From an uncultured Lachnospiraceae bacterium (lineage in GTDB: Bacteria; Bacillota; Clostridia; Lachnospirales; Lachnospiraceae), in the NCBI GenBank assembly GCA_947651335.1, contig CANSYV010000124.1:1-5425 (forward strand): a stretch of DNA of 5,425 bases. The letters are read 5' to 3'. Of the stretch, positions 5,412 to 5,425 are shown piece by piece; positions within the stretch are counted from its first letter, which is position 1, and each line of letters opens with the position of its first letter. The notes under the pieces are model-generated. The model was given only the letters and a program-made list of their open reading frames with translations. It was not told the DNA's origin and did not search any database. Position numbers and translations under genes: made by a program.

Positions 5412-5425
5412 TGCAATGCCTCCTG

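Overview
The window looks like chromosomal DNA from a spore-forming, low-to-mid-GC Firmicute, most likely a Lachnospiraceae-type Clostridium. This rests on a zinc-ribbon ribosomal protein L28, a YtfI/YtfJ(GerW) sporulation pair, an Asp23/Gls24 (YloU-type) gene, strong AGGAGG ribosome binding sites, and a secreted protein with a Pro/Ser/Thr linker and C-terminal fibronectin III domains. I cannot name the species.

Layout, left to right. Positions 1-224 (minus) hold the 5' part of an Asp23-family gene. It runs into a perfect 41-bp inverted repeat (1-88) that folds the gene back on itself, most simply read as an assembly or amplification chimera at a contig end. Next is a 724-aa secreted fibronectin III protein (287-2461, minus) with a good sigma-A promoter. 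It is divergent from rpmB (2652-2837, plus), which has its own extended -10 promoter and a terminator. From there to the right end all genes are on the minus strand. In transcription order they are a Nudix hydrolase (4959-5411), a terminator, then an apparent operon: an unrecognised 109-aa protein (4542-4871), the DUF2953 protein YtfI (3602-4537), the germination protein GerW/YtfJ (3174-3569), and a 46-aa hydrophobic peptide (2932-3072). The operon converges on rpmB.

How the parts fit. The operon's core is the conserved ytfI-ytfJ pair, which in Bacillus relates to sporulation and germination. A sigma-F-like promoter can be proposed in front of it. The 109-aa protein and the 46-aa peptide are therefore candidates for spore-related functions by association only. 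On the left, rpmB divergent from an Asp23/YloU gene is a conserved Firmicutes arrangement, here separated by the large secreted protein gene, which may be co-transcribed with the Asp23 gene. I found no mobile element, CRISPR array, tRNA or rRNA. No untranslated stretch exceeds about 190 bases. Nothing amounts to a clear new biological system; the best leads are the uncharacterised proteins and the fold-back at the left edge.
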